Shown in pieces: positions 32,116 to 39,390 of a stretch of 39,390 bases of DNA. The stretch's first letter is position 1, and every line of letters starts with the position of its first letter. The position numbers were made by a program, and so were the translations under genes. Origin of the DNA: Candidatus Kapaibacterium sp. (lineage in GTDB: Bacteria; Bacteroidota; Ignavibacteria; Palsa-1295); assembly GCA_017882165.1 (NCBI GenBank), contig JADGPZ010000009.1:1-39390 (forward strand). The letters run 5' to 3'. The notes below the pieces were generated by a model, which was not told where the DNA came from, searched no databases, and saw nothing but the letters and a program-made list of their open reading frames with translations.

Positions 32116-33573
32116 ATGAACATAGTTAAGGCTTCAGTCATTCTTGCTCTTCTCTTTGCGCTTACTAGTAATGACGCTTCGAGCCAAATTCCGAGCAGTA
32201 ACACGCGATCCATACATCTCGCGTCTCTTGAGGTGCGGACAAATCAGTCCGGAGGTCTTTGGGCTTACCTTCTCGAGAACAAGTTTCTCAACCTTCGCCG
32301 GCGCATCGTCGACTCCACGTTGGTGGATAGCGGAGGCGTGATTAGATTCAGGTTTGCCCCGAATCCGAATTACTGGTATTCAGTCGAGGTAGGTGAAATG
32401 CCGGTGGCTTATGGCTCCTTTGCGCTGGGAGACAGCATAGTCATCCAAAGAAATCCCGGTGCATTCATACTCCAGGTTCTCTATGATAGGATTGGAGCGT
32501 TCACAGTCGCAAACGACTATTATTATTACTATGGAGGGAAGGCCACTACTCTGGACCCGCTAAAGGATACGTCTTGCCAAGGAATTTCCAAGTATCTGGA
32601 TTCAGCGAGGGCAATTTCGCAGCATCTACATGCACTGGCTGTCTCGGTTCACACAAAATTTCCTGAGCGTACATACTTTGTGCGGGATTTACGCAGGTGG
32701 TCCCAACTATTTGAGACATTCGCGATGGCAGCGCTTGCTAATCAAGTTGAGCGGGGTGCTCTTCCCACCTGCAAATCTTATCCAGGCCGCTGGCTCGACA
32801 CTGTTACCCTTAATTTCCGCGGTGAGCAGCTTAACCCGATCGATCTTGCTTTCATAACCTCATTTATTCTTGAGGCGCGGTATAATCGACTGAAACGGCT
32901 TGATTCAATCGTGTCTCGTCACTATGGTCTCGAAGCAAGGTTCCAGATTGCTATGCAGTTCAATGGCTTCGCTCGCGACCTCGCGTTTATTCGGCTTGCG
33001 GAAACGGCGTCTTCAGTGCCTCCAGAGGAGTTGTTACAGTTCTATGAGCGCATGTTGGACACGATACGTGTCCGTCGAGGGAGTGCGGATGTGCGCAAGA
33101 TTCTGGAGAACCGCATGTCGATTCTCCTCCACAGAAAAGCGGGTTCATCCGCCTATAATCTCATGCTGCCTGACTCAAATTATAAATTGAAGACTCTTCG
33201 AGATTACCGTGGGAAGGCAGTTCTCGTCCACTTTTGGGGGACGTGGTGTGGTCCGTGCTTGAACGAGCTATCTCGCTCCGAAGAATTCGAGCGTCAACAT
33301 TCAGGCGACACTGACCTCGTGTTCTTGAACGTTTCGTTAGAGGATCATAATTATGTGAAATGGAAGAAGTTCTGCAGCACTCATGATCTGGCCGGCATCA
33401 ATCTCTATGCGGAGGGTCTATGGCAGAGTGAAGCTGCACAGAATTACGGTATCACAGTGGTTCCATCGCGCGTCCTCATCGACAGGCAAGGTAGAATTGT
33501 GAATTCTTACATGGGCAGCAGTTGGAAGGATGAAGATGTGGAGTATGGAATCAAAATCGCGGAGCATCATTAG
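32116..33573 (+). CDS. TlpA-like secreted thioredoxin-fold protein (485 aa)
   Basis: A signal peptide MNIVKASVILALLFALTSND (then ASSQ) starts at ATG 32116; a TTG at 32104 is in frame but adds nothing. Residues 25-350 are an N-terminal domain of the kind seen in Bacteroidota thiol-disulfide interchange proteins (HLASLEVRTNQSGGLWAYLL; a beta-sandwich then helices). The C-terminal thioredoxin domain has VLVHFWGTWCGPCLNELSRS, with the redox pair WCGPC at 377-381, and the cis-Pro region ITVVPSRVLIDRQGRIV. It probably reduces or exchanges disulfides of periplasmic or exported proteins, possibly the Cys-rich neighbours. That partnership is inference from proximity. Confidence 0.9.
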   Translation: MNIVKASVILALLFALTSNDASSQIPSSNTRSIHLASLEVRTNQSGGLWAYLLENKFLNLRRRIVDSTLVDSGGVIRFRFAPNPNYWYSVEVGEMPVAYGSFALGDSIVIQRNPGAFILQVLYDRIGAFTVANDYYYYYGGKATTLDPLKDTSCQGISKYLDSARAISQHLHALAVSVHTKFPERTYFVRDLRRWSQLFETFAMAALANQVERGALPTCKSYPGRWLDTVTLNFRGEQLNPIDLAFITSFILEARYNRLKRLDSIVSRHYGLEARFQIAMQFNGFARDLAFIRLAETASSVPPEELLQFYERMLDTIRVRRGSADVRKILENRMSILLHRKAGSSAYNLMLPDSNYKLKTLRDYRGKAVLVHFWGTWCGPCLNELSRSEEFERQHSGDTDLVFLNVSLEDHNYVKWKKFCSTHDLAGINLYAEGLWQSEAAQNYGITVVPSRVLIDRQGRIVNSYMGSSWKDEDVEYGIKIAEHH

Positions 33574-33600
33574 CACTCGACCCTACATCTTTCTAGACTT

Positions 33601-33689
33601 TCTCCCGCCTTCCCGCCGGCGTCTATTACGTGAGCGATGGAGGCAGCACCAATGGTGCGCCGCGCCGCGCGCGGTTTGTGAAGGAGTGA
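33601..33689 (+). pseudogene. Orphan fragment of a T9SS sorting tail
   Basis: Translated in frame from 33603 this reads SRLPAGVYYVSDGGSTNGAP, then RRARFVKE and TGA: the last 28 residues of a T9SS C-terminal domain without any gene body or start. It is identical at 82 of 83 positions to the end of the gene at 37954-39390 (39308-39390). It lies 27 bases after the thioredoxin gene stop and 28 bases before the next start. It is probably the scar of a deletion or recombination between copies. Confidence 0.85.
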
Positions 33690-33717
33690 GGGCGGGCGGG
33701 ACGCTGTTCATTGTAAT

Positions 33718-35523
33718 ATGCGGCGGCTTGCAATTCTCATAGGTCTCTCGTTTCTCGGCAGCATCGGCGCATCGTGGGCGATTGCTCCATCGCTGGCGCT
33801 GGCTCAATCGTGGGAGCCGGTTGGCGGAGAGGCGTTTGTTGCTATCGCTGGTCTGAGCGATGGCGCGCTCGTCATGGTCCGCGAGCCGGGTGATATTCTC
33901 CGCAGCAGCGATCACGGCGCGACGTGGCATCGGGTGTATCATGGGCTCACGAGCCTGACCGGGATCGAGCGCGCAGGCGATACGGCGTTCGCATTTTACG
34001 ATAGCGTCGCCGTTCTCGTCTCGCACGATACCGGGCGAACGTGGAGAGGAGTGGATGCCGGAAGCGGCCAGGCGCGGAAACCGCGCCACTACAGTAGTGG
34101 CTGGGTTTCCCAGCCTCCTCTCCCTTCGGCAAAAGGCGATACCATTCTCGCAACTGCGACGGTCGATTCGGTCTGCTATGCGGTCGGCGCGCCGGGATTA
34201 GTGTATGTGTCGGACGCGAGCAAGCAGCACTGGCGGCGGTTGCATCGAGCGCCGTTCTCATCTGCGGGCGCGTCAGCGAGCGCGCCGGGGTCGGCACGCT
34301 CCACGCGGCTTGTTGATTTCTTCACTGCTGCCAGCGGCGCAATCCTGCGCGATAGCCTCCTCTACGTCACGCACGACTCCGGTACAACATGGCAGGAAGT
34401 CCGCACAGGTCTGCGCGTAGCGAGTGCGATGCTGATGCTCTCGGATACGTCGGCGCTTGTTGGCGATACCAGTGGTTCGCTTGCACTTGTGAGAAGCGAC
34501 TCCACGCATCGGCTCGATTCAATGCTCGGAGCGAAGCGTCCCATCATTCAGATTGGCTGGCGGAATAAGCCGAACGGCGACATCTACATCCTCACCGATT
34601 CCGCGATGTATCTTACGACGACGAGCTTCGAGTCCGTCACTTCGCGTGCGCTGCCTCTCCGCGCCGGCGAGCATGCCACGAGCGCGAGCTATCCCGATCC
34701 CTATACATGCTACGTCATCGCGGATTCCATCACACGTCTCGACACAACAACGCTCACGGATAACATCACGCACGACACGACGATCTATCACGACACGAGC
34801 ACGGTCTATCTCACAACTGATGGCGGCGCTACGTGGGCAACCACGACAAGCGGGCTTGTGAACCTGAAGAAGATTTTCTTCGCCTCTTCCAAAAGCGGCT
34901 ATGCGTGCGGCCCGCATGGCGCGCTCATGTTTACCGCGGACAGCAGCCTCACGTGGCACCGCTCGTTCGTGCCGAGAGCGCAGGACTTGCATGATGTTCG
35001 CTTCGTCAATGATAGTGCCGGTTATGCCGTGGGCGATAGCGGCATGGTGTTCATGACGCAGAACCGTGGCCGGTGGTGGCGAATGGTCGCGCCCGAGCCG
35101 CTCTTCTCGCATCCGGGCAGTTCATATCAAAGTATTGCCTTCGCCGATGCGCGGACGGTCTATGTGCTCGGCTCGGATCGATGCTACCGGCAAACAATCC
35201 GCGACCCGATGGCAGGCTTTCGCTTCACGCGGCGCACACAGCAGAAGAACACGCTCGCGGTCACGGCCTCGCCGAATCCTTCGAACGGCTTCGTTCGCTT
35301 TACGATCACTTCCAAACAGACTGCGGATGACGGATCGAGTCCCACGCTTGTCATCAGTGATGCCTCCGGCCGGACGGTCGAGCAGCTTCAGGATGTCTCC
35401 GCAGGTGCGATGAATACGTGGAGCGCGACGGCGGATTTCTCGAATCTCACGACCGGTCCCTATACCGCAATTGCCACGCTCGGAGGCGCATCAGGACTGT
35501 GCAAATTCGCGATAGCACACTAA
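33718..35523 (+). CDS. Secreted BNR/Ycf48-like beta-propeller protein with T9SS tail (601 aa)
   Basis: The signal peptide MRRLAILIGLSFLGSIGASW continues to LALAQ. Asp-box/BNR motifs recur: RSSDHGATWHRV, VSHDTGRTWRGV, VTHDSGTTWQEV, LTTDGGATWATT and FTADSSLTWHRS. GYACGPHGALMFT and GYAVGDSGMVFMT are characteristic of Ycf48-like propellers. The last 85 residues are a T9SS sorting domain (VTASPNPSNGFVRFTITSKQ, LVISDASGRTVEQLQ). Residues about 118-140 (ARKPRHYSSGWVSQPP) are encoded by dispersed repeats at 34070-34115 and look like an insertion in a loop between blades. The start follows the orphan T9SS fragment. Confidence 0.87.
   Translation: MRRLAILIGLSFLGSIGASWAIAPSLALAQSWEPVGGEAFVAIAGLSDGALVMVREPGDILRSSDHGATWHRVYHGLTSLTGIERAGDTAFAFYDSVAVLVSHDTGRTWRGVDAGSGQARKPRHYSSGWVSQPPLPSAKGDTILATATVDSVCYAVGAPGLVYVSDASKQHWRRLHRAPFSSAGASASAPGSARSTRLVDFFTAASGAILRDSLLYVTHDSGTTWQEVRTGLRVASAMLMLSDTSALVGDTSGSLALVRSDSTHRLDSMLGAKRPIIQIGWRNKPNGDIYILTDSAMYLTTTSFESVTSRALPLRAGEHATSASYPDPYTCYVIADSITRLDTTTLTDNITHDTTIYHDTSTVYLTTDGGATWATTTSGLVNLKKIFFASSKSGYACGPHGALMFTADSSLTWHRSFVPRAQDLHDVRFVNDSAGYAVGDSGMVFMTQNRGRWWRMVAPEPLFSHPGSSYQSIAFADARTVYVLGSDRCYRQTIRDPMAGFRFTRRTQQKNTLAVTASPNPSNGFVRFTITSKQTADDGSSPTLVISDASGRTVEQLQDVSAGAMNTWSATADFSNLTTGPYTAIATLGGASGLCKFAIAH
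34070..34115. repeat. Back-to-back REP-like units inside the propeller gene
   Basis: The left unit (34071-34092, reverse orientation) is the same as the units in thiE: a GGCGCGG-AAA-CCGCGCC hairpin and CACTAC. The right unit (34094-34115, forward) is a variant, GTAGTGGC then TGGGTTTCCCA then GCC. The two units differ at four positions that keep the stem paired. The central CCACTACAGTAGTGG is itself palindromic. The element stays in frame. Confidence 0.85.
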
Positions 35524-35703
35524 TGAATTCGAGCTTCTGATGAGGCACAAATCGCTCGGCTGCCGTGTCGTTCATTCCGCGTGTCACACTCGCTCCTACG
35601 AGTTTTGGCATTGCATTCTTCCGCCCGCCTCCAGCGGTTCGAAATCCCGAGGAAGATAAACATTGGTAGTTGGATGCGAAAAAAATGGTCGAACGAGAAC
35701 GCG

Positions 35704-35726
35704 TGGAACACACGCGGGTCGTTCCA
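35704..35726. promoter_or_regulatory. Candidate operator TGGAAC-N11-GTTCCA upstream of the HTH gene
   Basis: Six-base inverted arms around an 11-base spacer lie 34 bases before the ATG at 35760. Next to it is TATAAT (about 35735), which could serve as a -10. The half-site is shared with 20604-20617. Short arms keep this tentative. Confidence 0.25.
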
Positions 35727-35759
35727 TGGCATGTATAATTATCAATGTACTGAGCGGAG

Positions 35760-36098
35760 ATGAAGAACGGTGATTTCGATTCAAATAATGGAGCGCCCGG
35801 CGATCACTCGGGCGGGGGATGGGAACAACACGATGCCGCCTCGGGCGGCACGTTGCAGGCGCGCGTCCGGGAGTTGCTGCAGGAGTATCCGGAGCTATCG
35901 CTCACGGGCGCCAGGATCAAGGCGCTCGCCGAATACGGATTGACCAACATGAGGATCGCGATTGTGCTCGGACTCAAAGAGCAGACCGTCTATAACCACG
36001 CCTCGAAGATCCGGAAGATTGCCAGCGTGGGAAGGAAGGAGCCGTTTCGCTTGGTTTTCTCCCCCCCCCCCCAAGAACCAAGACTCGACCCCGAATGA
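35760..36098 (+). CDS. Small LuxR-type helix-turn-helix protein ending in a poly-C tract (112 aa)
   Basis: MKNGDFDSNNGAPGDHSGGG begins a flexible, acidic/Gly-rich leader of about 32 residues. Residues 33-90 form a helix-turn-helix: LQARVRELLQEYPELSLTGA, then RIKALAEYGLTNMRIAIVLG and LKEQTVYNHASKIRKIA. The second and third helices match LuxR/GerE-type recognition helices (xNxxIAxxLGxxxxTVxxHxxxIxxK). There is no receiver or sensor domain. A run of 12 C (36061-36072) lies in the codons just before the C-terminus, which here ends FSPPPQEPRLDPE. Changes in tract length would give other tails. It sits in front of secreted protein genes it might regulate. Confidence 0.8.
   Translation: MKNGDFDSNNGAPGDHSGGGWEQHDAASGGTLQARVRELLQEYPELSLTGARIKALAEYGLTNMRIAIVLGLKEQTVYNHASKIRKIASVGRKEPFRLVFSPPPQEPRLDPE
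36061..36072 (+). repeat. Homopolymeric C12 tract within the HTH gene
   Basis: Twelve consecutive C bases inside coding sequence. With 12 C the protein ends 13 residues after the FS codons. With 13 C the frame would extend about 40 residues to a stop near 36190; with 11 C it would extend about 20. Such tracts slip during replication and commonly cause phase variation. Confidence 0.9.
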
Positions 36099-36272
36099 TG
36101 ATAAAAATAAATCCGAAAAAAATGATGGCCGGTAAATTATCGGTAAACAGGTTTTCGAGGAATCGATTATATTGGTACAAGGGAATGTGATGGTTGAATG
36201 GCGGAGATCAAACGATCGATGCCAGCATCGTTTCATTCTTCAGTTCAAAGTCATGTCGTCTGCTTTTTTGAA

Positions 36273-37298
36273 ATGTCGCTGTTATTGATCTCATTTAGAC
36301 TTGCAAGCCTGTTGCTGATCGCCGGTACAACACATCAAACGTCCGCGCAACGGCCAATTGCGCAGGTTGATCGATTGTATTGGGATCACGTCGAGGGTTT
36401 TTGCGTCTCGACCACCGGGAAAGAAATTTATGCCGGAAGCCGAAACAGACTCTATTTTTCCTCGGATTTTGGAAAGAATTGGGTTCTCCTTGGCAAGCTT
36501 CCGACGGTTAAGTTGATCAGACAGATTATTCCGATTAGCCGGCGAACGATATTTATCAATGCTTCAAACGGCGGTTATGGCGAATGCTTTTTGAGCACGG
36601 ATTCGGGACATACATTCTGCGAGAGTCTGCCTTCAACGGGTGCTGGCAATTGCGCTTCGTTCATCCCTGAAACAGGGACACTGTATGCAGCTGCGGAAAA
36701 TCCATTCAATCTCATGCGATCCGATGACAGCGGCTTTATGTGGGCGCCGGAAGGGAGTCAGCTCGATTCAATAAAACCCGATCAGGTTTGCTCGCTGCTT
36801 ATTACCAGCGATCGCTCAGGAAAAGAATTTTATGTTTCAACCTCTCGGCCGCCGGCGATCTATTGTAAGACAGAACAGGAGCATACATGGCGCAAATGCT
36901 TTCAGCGACCCACGAAAGAGCTAAACCGCGAAGTTCCGCTCGTGACGAAGTGGGGCAATCGGCTTGTTGCGTGTTTGGCTAATGACCCTCATGGAACGCG
37001 CGAGAGCATTTATCTTTCCGAAGATGACGGTGACAAATGGCGGGGAATAAAGTGCCCGTTCATAATCTGGGGGATCGGGGTAAATGCGTCTGATCCGAAA
37101 ACGATTTGGGTCGGCAATTACGGCGGGTACACAAGGTCGAAAGATTCTTCCGCGCTGCAGTTAACCCGTAATGAAGGTCTGACCTGGCAACTCATTCCGA
37201 ATTGCGAGGCTACCATATTTTGGCAACTACAAGTGCTCGCGGATGGCACCTTGTTCGCTGCCACAGATTTTGGCTTACTTCGCGTTAAACTAAATTGA
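36273..37298 (+). CDS. Secreted BNR-like beta-propeller protein without T9SS tail (341 aa)
   Basis: MSLLLISFRLASLLLIAGTT followed by HQTSAQ gives a signal peptide starting at ATG 36273; an earlier ATG at 36198 would place a polar stretch ahead of it. Propeller-like blades carry Asp-box-type motifs: YFSSDFGKNWVLLG, LSTDSGHTFCES, RSDDSGFMWAPE, LSEDDGDKWRGI and LTRNEGLTWQLI. The last blade ends FAATDFGLLRVKLN with no sorting tail, so it is probably periplasmic or uses another route. The low GC and codon use differ from the thiamine region. The stop overlaps a possible upstream start of the following gene. Confidence 0.8.
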   Translation: MSLLLISFRLASLLLIAGTTHQTSAQRPIAQVDRLYWDHVEGFCVSTTGKEIYAGSRNRLYFSSDFGKNWVLLGKLPTVKLIRQIIPISRRTIFINASNGGYGECFLSTDSGHTFCESLPSTGAGNCASFIPETGTLYAAAENPFNLMRSDDSGFMWAPEGSQLDSIKPDQVCSLLITSDRSGKEFYVSTSRPPAIYCKTEQEHTWRKCFQRPTKELNREVPLVTKWGNRLVACLANDPHGTRESIYLSEDDGDKWRGIKCPFIIWGIGVNASDPKTIWVGNYGGYTRSKDSSALQLTRNEGLTWQLIPNCEATIFWQLQVLADGTLFAATDFGLLRVKLN

Positions 37299-37417
37299 TG
37301 CGGAATATATCAATAAAAAACGAGGCTCGGAGCGGTTACGGCTCCGGCCCCGTTGATTTGGGTATCGATTCCGAGGCTCGTAACAAGCCGAGGAATCACG
37401 ATTTTTTAACACTAACT

Positions 37418-37933
37418 ATGATGGAATTGAATTCTCGACGCTTCGCGGCTGTTGCGGTCACCACGCTGGTGTTGATCAGCAGTTTCCTTTTCGCGGACAA
37501 GGGCTATTCGCAACTGCCGCCTTGTAATCCGTTATTAACATGCGACAATTGCCTTGTGGTCGGAATCGATACGAATCATCACCTGTGCGATTGCCCCGAA
37601 GGTTGCTTCACCTGGGACATAAGAAACTGCTGCCCTTCCTCCGTCTGCTCGATCACAATGCACACAAAAGATGGGAAACCGTTTACTACATGCTGCGTTG
37701 TGGTTTATCATCCATCGTATCACCAATGGCACGTGACTCAGAACACCCCAAGCTCTGTTACATACTCAGCCAATACTTCGGCTGACTGCCTAGCCACAGG
37801 CGATTTCATTCAAATCACTACCTGCGGTCTCGACGCATGCGATATGCTGGTCTTCGACTGGGATACGGCTAACAATGAATGCGGAGTTAATGGTACCCAG
37901 GGCCTACACCTTAGAGTGCCACCATGCCATTAA
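37418..37933 (+). CDS. Small secreted protein with about 18 cysteines (171 aa)
   Basis: The ATG at 37418 (or 37421) begins MMELNSRRFAAVAVTTLVLI and SSFLFADKGYSQ, a signal peptide. An in-frame start at 37295 adds 41 residues that do not look like a signal. The mature protein is very Cys-rich: PPCNPLLTCDNC, LCDCPEGCFTW, NCCPSSVC, TTCCVVVYHP, TTCGLDACD. No known knottin or EGF spacing was recognised. Extracellular disulfide-bonded or metal-binding function is likely. It shares size and style with the protein at 31534, but no alignable core was found by eye. Confidence 0.78.
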   Translation: MMELNSRRFAAVAVTTLVLISSFLFADKGYSQLPPCNPLLTCDNCLVVGIDTNHHLCDCPEGCFTWDIRNCCPSSVCSITMHTKDGKPFTTCCVVVYHPSYHQWHVTQNTPSSVTYSANTSADCLATGDFIQITTCGLDACDMLVFDWDTANNECGVNGTQGLHLRVPPCH

Positions 37934-37953
37934 ATGCAACATTTGGAGAGACT

Positions 37954-39390
37954 ATGATAGCATGTCGTAACGTTTACTTCTTCTTATGGGTCTTCGCTGC
38001 GTTAGCGATGGCCCATACTTCCCACGCTCAAATCATTCCGGGGCATTGGCATCGGGTTGCGTTAACGCAAGCCGATCGAGGGGGACGAAATAATAACACC
38101 ATGGACTTTGGCTTCCGGGACAGTCTCAACGGCTTATGCATTTCCGTCCACGGCCTCATTAGCTCGACAACCGATGGCGGTCGTACTTGGGCGCTGGATA
38201 CAGACCTCAAAACGTTTGGAGGCGAGAAGTCCACTCTCAATAGTCTGGAGTGTACCGCGCCGCACTATGGGTTCTTTCACGGCAGTGCCTACTCTATTTC
38301 AATTAAGCCGTCTCGGTCTGTTGAGGTTCGCGCCTACAATGTTCCAGTAGCAGATTCCCAGGAAGTCAATTACGGGGCATACATTTCGCTCGCAGAAAAA
38401 ATGTATGATACAGCATACGGTTTCCGCCTTGTGGAATACGTCAACTGGTATGATCCGAACGACTTCTGGGACACGGTCGCAATCATTGTGACCCACGATG
38501 GCTGGCAAAGCTCCGCGATGTATGGCTCGCCGTACGTCTTGTCTCCCGTCCCTCATCACAGGCAGCTCATGCGTATCGGCTACATCGTCGACAGCAACGA
38601 CGTATGGACAGCAAAGGGAACGGCAGAAAATGAGAACATTCTATTGCATACAACGAACGGTGGGACCTCGTGGCTGGAAATACACCTCTCCGATACTATG
38701 ATAGGCTTCCAGCCGGTGTTTGTGGATATCAATATCCGGCCGAAGACAGGAGAAGTCTTCTGTTTCGGCACATCCAGCGGGGTGGATTTTGCGTACTCCA
38801 GCGATTATGGAACCACATGGTTGCTCAATTCGACGTTTCGAAAGAACATCGGCGAGAATTTTGTGTGGCGTATGGCCAATCCATCGACTGGTATCCTGTG
38901 GGCGATGGTCAGTCAGGGGGGATACTACGAAGTAAAGGTTAGTCCTACGACAGTTGATTTTCCGCAGGATCTTTGCCGAAAGATCGCGTATAGCTCCGAT
39001 AATGGATTTAGCTGGACCATCGACTCCACGACATTTATTGATGATACCCTGTTGGAGATGCATTTCATAAACGCGCGTCACGGATGGATTGCTTCATGGA
39101 GCCACAACAGCCCATTCATGTGGTATTACGATCCGGATGCTACGAGCGATGTGGCTGAAAGTCTTGCGCCGAATTCCGCTCTGATGTTTGTGCTTCCTAA
39201 TCCAGGGCAGACAAGCATAACGGTTGACGGCGCGGGTAAGGACATAGAAATCTTCGATGCACTTGGCCGCTCGCGTGAGTGTCCGCGAACTGGCAACACG
39301 CTCGACATCTCCCGCCTTCCCGCCGGCGTCTATTACGTGAGCGATGGTGGCAGCACCAATGGTGCGCCGCGCCGCGCGCGGTTTGTGAAG
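37954..39390 (+). CDS. Secreted BNR-like protein with T9SS tail, cut at the window end (479 aa seen)
   Basis: The ATG at 37954 opens a frame that runs to the last base. A signal peptide MIACRNVYFFLWVFAALAMA is followed by HTSHAQ. Propeller motifs are STTDGGRTWALD, HTTNGGTSWLEI, YSSDYGTTWLLN and YSSDNGFSWTID. The C-terminal T9SS domain starts at VLPNPGQTSITVDGAGKDIE, then IFDALGR, and ends SRLPAGVYYVSDGG to RRARFVK. In the 82/83 identical orphan copy at 33601 the next codons are GAG TGA, so only one residue and the stop are probably missing. Confidence 0.87.
   Translation, partial: MIACRNVYFFLWVFAALAMAHTSHAQIIPGHWHRVALTQADRGGRNNNTMDFGFRDSLNGLCISVHGLISSTTDGGRTWALDTDLKTFGGEKSTLNSLECTAPHYGFFHGSAYSISIKPSRSVEVRAYNVPVADSQEVNYGAYISLAEKMYDTAYGFRLVEYVNWYDPNDFWDTVAIIVTHDGWQSSAMYGSPYVLSPVPHHRQLMRIGYIVDSNDVWTAKGTAENENILLHTTNGGTSWLEIHLSDTMIGFQPVFVDINIRPKTGEVFCFGTSSGVDFAYSSDYGTTWLLNSTFRKNIGENFVWRMANPSTGILWAMVSQGGYYEVKVSPTTVDFPQDLCRKIAYSSDNGFSWTIDSTTFIDDTLLEMHFINARHGWIASWSHNSPFMWYYDPDATSDVAESLAPNSALMFVLPNPGQTSITVDGAGKDIEIFDALGRSRECPRTGNTLDISRLPAGVYYVSDGGSTNGAPRRARFVK
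39308..39390 (+). repeat. T9SS tail segment duplicated at 33601-33683
   Basis: These 83 bases match 33601-33683 with a single change (T at 39348 for A at 33641). The identity begins a few bases before the codons for SRLPAG and reaches the window end. Both copies keep the same reading frame, but only this one is attached to a gene. Confidence 0.9.

Noticed and set aside
35630-35660. tRNA-like T-loop sequence GGTTCGAAATCCC
   Set aside because: The flanking bases do not pair as a T-arm and no acceptor, D-arm or anticodon arm is present.
36198-36272. Earlier ATG start for the propeller gene at 36273
   Set aside because: It would put 25 polar residues ahead of a good signal peptide; the later ATG fits an exported protein.

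Overview
The window looks like one stretch of a chromosome from a moderately GC-rich member of the Bacteroidota/Chlorobiota (FCB) group, possibly a Kapabacteria- or Ignavibacteria-like lineage. That placement is inference. It rests on several secreted proteins with type IX secretion (T9SS) C-terminal sorting domains, Shine-Dalgarno motifs that are mostly absent, candidate promoters of the Bacteroidota TAnnTTTG type, ABC and two-component genes typical of the group, and a ThiO-type thiamine operon. No tRNA, rRNA, CRISPR array, integrase or transposase was seen.

Layout. (1) 1-4303, minus strand: a compact five-gene run. In order of transcription it is a winged-helix plus deoxyribosyltransferase/TIR-like protein, a His-rich unknown, the housekeeping-type dnaK, an unknown, and a membrane-anchored protein cut by the window edge. 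(2) 4749-5291, minus: a DinB-like protein, divergent from the thiamine operon. (3) 5408-12669, plus: a TPP riboswitch followed by thiD-thiC-thiO-thiS-thiG-tenI-thiE-thiF(rhodanese). This is nearly the whole de novo thiamine phosphate pathway, with overlapping or nearly touching genes. (4) 12716-15926, minus: an ABC-2 exporter (ATPase and two permeases). (5) 15999-16943, plus: a T9SS cargo protein. (6) 16992-20509, minus: a membrane-tethered response regulator and a TPR hybrid histidine kinase with receiver and Hpt domains. (7) 20809-26844, plus: a large secreted ASH-like protein, lipoyl/octanoyl transferase (lipM-like), panB, a barrel-like protein whose signal peptide is cut off by a stop codon, a lipoprotein, and a retropepsin-like secreted protein. 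(8) 26851-30765, minus: a TPR protein, a Cys-Cys repeat lipoprotein, and a large helical protein with a very basic tail. (9) 30905-39390, plus: an accessory-looking array of exported proteins. It holds small Cys-rich proteins, a TlpA-like thioredoxin, beta-propeller/BNR proteins with T9SS tails, a LuxR-type HTH protein ending in a C12 tract, and a final T9SS protein that runs off the window a few codons before its expected stop.

The most unusual layer is repeat biology. At least three families of short palindromic or degenerate repeats occur both between genes and, in frame, inside genes. One of them shows compensatory stem changes. A copy of a T9SS tail has been left as a fragment at 33601-33689 and is 82/83 identical to the end of the last gene. 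Other points worth a second look are a thiD start codon that appears to lie inside the 3' end of the TPP aptamer, a TAA codon exactly at an apparent signal-peptide cleavage region, and the poly-C tract in the HTH gene. All functions are read from motifs by eye; no database search was run.
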